From assembly GCA_030159075.1 (NCBI GenBank), contig BROG01000048.1:186001-250000 (forward strand): a DNA stretch of 64,000 nucleotides, given 5' to 3'. The DNA comes from Atrina japonica (Eukaryota > Mollusca > Bivalvia > Pterioida > Pinnidae). Positions 60,501 through 64,000 of the stretch are shown piece after piece. How positions within the stretch are numbered: position 1 is the first letter of the stretch; each line of letters starts with the position of its first letter. A program made the position numbers and the translations under genes. Below the pieces are notes generated by a model. The model made no database searches, was not told the origin of the DNA, and saw nothing but the letters and a program-made list of their open reading frames with translations.

Positions 60501-61924
60501 ATTGAAAGGAGGTGATAAAACAACATTTTCACAAATTATATTTTAAATAAACTTTATAGAAGTCTTTCAGGGATGACACAATACAGACTCAAAATATATA
60601 TCAAGTAACGGACACTATATATGTTACCGATGCAAAGCTATATACAGAAAATGGGCACACAGAACTATAAGTCATAAAGATCTGTCGAGTAACATAGACA
60701 TTTCAATCTTCCTGTTGACACTGTTAAACCAGTACACAGTACTAACAAAACTGACACACCTATGAATTTTAAAACATACTATACAACAATTAATCCATTT
60801 TCCCGCTGACACATGGATATCTAGGACATTTACTATATTAGTTTTTTTCCTAATGACTCACAAGGGAGTTGTCAAGTGCATTTTCCCAGTATCAATGCCT
60901 GGGATACTTCAACATATACAACACAATAGAAAATTAATCAAGTTTCCACCTTAAAACTTATAAATACATGTAATGTTATGTACATACCATCATCCTTTTG
61001 TTGTAACACAGAAACAACTGGGATATGCTTTGTTCCATTGTAACGAATTACTTCTGTTCTTCTTGGAATCATGATTAAATGTATTCTGTACACATCTAAT
61101 CCATACACTTTTTTGTACTATGCAGTTTTCACATCTTTTTTTGGAACCAATACCCTAATCACTTTATGTGATGGTATATAGAGGACTTAGATTGTCTTTA
61201 AGTATGCTGCTGTGGCAGTATCACACACTATAGAAATGAACAGCAAACCAAAGTTACTGCCCTACATTAATGTGATACATGTACCTTGTTTTAGTTTAAT
61301 GCTTCTTACACATATATCCCACAAAAATGCATTAGGCAGCAGAGCAAATATTCTATTGAAATTAACACTTGATGCAAATGATCACAAAAATAATTAAATC
61401 TGAATAAATCACCTGTTACTTAAAAATTAGATTGCTCATGCTATTTCCAAATGTTCAGCAAAACAAGGTCTGACCTTTACATTTTACATTCTGTAATGAA
61501 CTTGACGAACAATATCAAATTCCAAATTTGGTTTAACAACTCGATAGAGAAGACTCAGTCCTTAGACAAGTTTTATGTTAGCAACTAGAAAAAGGAGGAA
61601 ATGTCCACAGCGTTTTATGGATCTACTGAAGTGTTAGATGTATATGCTAGAAGTCTCTTGGCTTTGACAAATTTACATATGTCAGCAACTAGATTTAAAA
61701 AGTAGGAAATGTCCAGTTTTTAATGGATTTTACTGAAGTATAAGCTACAAGACAGGTAGACATTATAGAAGCAAAATACATGTAAACCCAACATCTGTGA
61801 TACATATATCAAATACAACCACAGAGTCACTGATGCAAAATATAGATGTGTCTTGATTAATAAACAATATATAAAGTATTGCTAGCTACACAAATTCTGT
61901 AATAATGATTAACGTTGATAGAAA
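60501..61924. other. Unique AT-rich sequence, nothing recognised
   Basis: A 61-codon plus frame (61212-61397) and short approximate repeats around 61555-61720 ('aggaaatgtcca') are the only structure. Confidence 0.5.
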
Positions 61925-62600
61925 AAAAAGGTTCTGTTAATGAAACATAGGAAAAAACAGTTTTATATATGATACAGAAGAATGAGACAGAAGAATTAAA
62001 CTGACAAGTTCTGTAAATGATACAGAGGAATGAGGCAGACAAGTTCTGTAAATGATACAGAGGAGTAAGACTGACAAGTTCTGTAGATGATACAGGGAAA
62101 TAAGTCTGACAAGTTCTGTAAATGCTAAAGGGGAATAAGTCTGACAAGTTCTGTAAATGCTACAGAGGAATAAGACAGCCCGATTAAATGATACAATGGA
62201 AGTCTGACAAGTTCTGTAAATGCTACAGGGGAATAAGACTGACAAGTTCTGTAAATGCTACAGAGGAATAAGACAAATAAATTCTGTAAATGATACAGAG
62301 GGATGTGACAGTGTGACAAATTCAGTAAAAGACAATAGAAAGAGACAGGCAAATGGGTTCTGTAATATTAGGAAACATGATATAGAAATGATAAACTGAG
62401 GGAAAAGACAGACCTACAAGTCCTGTAACAATAAGGAACCGTGAACAAGTTCTGGAAATAATACAGATAAAGGATACAGATACAGAAGTTCAGTAACCCT
62501 CAAATAACTTTAAACAAGTGCACAGATTCTGCAACACTCGAGAACCTTGAAGCCAACAAACAAGTTCAGTAAATAAGACAGAGGAAAGAAAAGGTTTTGT
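61925..62600. repeat. Minisatellite, about 35-bp unit
   Basis: 'ctgacaagttctgtaaatgc' followed by 'tacagaggaataaga', regular at 62010-62290 and degenerate on both sides. Minus-strand frames of 75-102 codons are repeat artefacts. Confidence 0.92.
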
Positions 62601-62895
62601 AACAGTAACAAATGTCGACTCACACACGTTCTACAATACAATGCAGTAGATATAATTCTGATTCTGGTCCAGTAAGAGGGTCATTTGGTCAGTGTTACTC
62701 AAAACTACTTTATGAACAGATAAATTTATACCCTAATTGAAAATATCATAATATCACATAGATGAAATAATCTAAGTAGAATATTGCTCTATTTCTCCAT
62801 GAAATAATAATTTGTCTTTTGATACACTATGTCAATAACTCCTGATCACATATTAAATATATGAAGACAATTTAAATACAGCAGAAAATTAATAA
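62601..62895. other. Unique spacer, nothing recognised
   Basis: AT-rich with no supported feature. Confidence 0.5.
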
Positions 62896-63650
62896 AGATA
62901 TTATCATCTTATTCTTGAGTTCACAATAAGCTGATCTATTCTTGAGTTCAGAATAACTTGATCTTATTCTTGAATGAGTTCACAATGCGATAATCTTAAC
63001 TTCCTCTTCACAATGATTTGATCTTATTCTTCCATTCACAATTAGCTACTCTTTTTGAGTTCACTATAAGCTAATCTTATTCATCTATTCTCATTGAGCT
63101 AATCTTATCCTTGTATTCACACTGAGCTTGATTTTATACTCATGTTCTCAATGAGCTAATCTTATCTTTGTATTCACACTGAGCTTGATTTTATACTCAT
63201 GTTCACACTGAGCTTGATTTTATACTCATGTTCTCAATGAGCTAATTTTATCCTTGTATTCACACTGAGCTTGATTTTATACTCATGTTCTCAATAAGCT
63301 AATCTTATCCTTGTATTCACACTGAGCTTGATTTTATACTTATGTTCTCAATAAGCTAATCTTATCCTTGTAATCACACTGAGCTTGATTTTATACTCAT
63401 GTTCTCAATAAGCTAATCTTATCCTTGTATTCACACTGAGCTTGATTTTATACTTATGTTCTCAATGAGCTGATGGTATCCTTTTGTTTACAATGAGCTT
63501 GATTGTTTTATCATTGTGTTCACACTGAGCTTGATTTTATCCAAGTATTAAAGTTAAGCTTGATATTATACTTTTGTTCACAATGAGCTTGATGTTATCC
63601 CTGTGTTCATGTTAAACTTGATTTTATACTCGTGTTCACATTATGCTTGC
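62896..63650. repeat. Minisatellite, 57-bp higher-order unit from two 28-29-bp monomers
   Basis: Monomer A is 'tcacactgagcttgatttta' plus 'tactcatgt'; monomer B is 'tctcaataagctaatcttat' plus 'ccttgtat'. In 63110-63470 they alternate in strict 57-base register. On the left, single diverged monomers predominate, and on the right, A-type monomers. Confidence 0.93.
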
Positions 63651-63685
63651 ACAAACTCTGACAGATGTCAGTAATGGATCATCAC

Positions 63686-63731
63686 TTCAGAATTCATACA
63701 CTGATCATTAGCTGTACACTGAACTCCGAGG
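63686..63731 (-). CDS. Possible 46-nt exon of a Cys-rich (EB/EGF-like) protein
   Basis: On the minus strand, an acceptor-like 'gactgtttggcag' at 63732 precedes 46 nt encoding 'LGVQCTANDQCMNSE', and a GTGATG donor-like sequence follows at 63685. The spacing C-x5-C and the text resemble small repeated EB/EGF-type modules found in molluscan receptor genes. The donor is weak, no second module is visible, and the open frame continues upstream and downstream, so this could be chance. Confidence 0.2.
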
Positions 63732-64000
63732 CTGCCAAACAGTCTTGCAATATAAAGTCTTAAACAAATGCAGGGCTGCAGATTATTGAAGTGTGTAACT
63801 CCTTTGAACAACATTCCTTGTATATAATTATTTGTTTCTGCATTGAACCATATCTTCATAGACATTGAAAAAATAACATCTAGCTGACATTTTGTATAGA
63901 AGTATCTGAACTGTGTTACACATCACCCAAAGTACATGTCAAAACTCTCTTAACTATGAGCCATCTAGTCAGAAATGATTTGCCAATAAAAACTATACAT
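63732..64000. other. Unique sequence to window end
   Basis: Nothing recognised apart from the possible exon at its left edge. Confidence 0.45.

Overview
This window is AT-rich, intron-bearing animal DNA with almost no protein-coding content. It holds many microsatellites and minisatellites, tRNA-derived SINEs, short terminal-inverted-repeat (TIR) elements and one long LINE of the L1/Tx1 type. The style of the SINEs and mosaic repeats, especially a tRNA-Lys-like SINE ending in an (AAAC)n tail after a 'gtgggacgctaaac' box and the 'ccaagatggc' family, resembles what I know from bivalve molluscs. Mollusc, probably bivalve, is therefore my best guess, but it is an inference from memory and not a search result.

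Layout. Positions 1-5.6 kb are nearly continuous minisatellite: a 64-bp array, a 40-bp family whose diverged members run from about 0.57 to 4.05 kb with a SINE inside it, and a 39-bp array. Positions 5.6-14.4 kb mix unique AT-rich sequence with a hairpin element, 65-bp and 60-bp arrays, microsatellites, two copies of a dispersed repeat and a 1.4-kb array. A 65-bp array at 14.4-15.6 kb is split by a SINE with visible target-site duplications. Positions 15.6-31 kb are mostly unique, with a long palindrome (20.4 kb), a TIR MITE (21.1 kb), a 0.95-kb TIR element (25.3-26.2 kb), several arrays and GA/TA runs. A 2-kb 40-bp array lies at 33.4-35.4 kb. A 5'-truncated retroelement with target-site duplications lies at 36.6-37.0 kb.

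The best gene candidate is on the minus strand. A 37-nt first coding exon at 42220-42256 splices in phase to a 295-nt exon at 38073-38367. Together they encode the amino end of a single-pass membrane protein: short outside segment, one membrane helix, cysteine/basic stop-transfer and an acidic tract. The rest of the gene must lie in small exons I cannot identify or to the left of the window. I do not recognise the family; the topology is synaptotagmin-like.

From 43.3 to 50.8 kb a mosaic 'ccaagatggc' repeat is split by a nearly full-length but dead LINE (44242-50530) with a 15-bp target-site duplication. ORF1 and ORF2 are recognisable but carry many frameshifts and stops. A second copy of the mosaic repeat (53.8-54.4 kb) sits inside another dispersed element that appears uninterrupted at 15.6 kb. 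Positions 54.75-58.46 kb are one 3.7-kb array of 29-bp units with higher-order structure. Two more arrays close the window. By hand-marked boundaries minisatellites cover roughly 18-19 kb, nearly 30% of the window. I found no operon, CRISPR array, genuine tRNA or rRNA, and no coherent new biochemical system. The most informative content is the insertion history and the minisatellite evolution.
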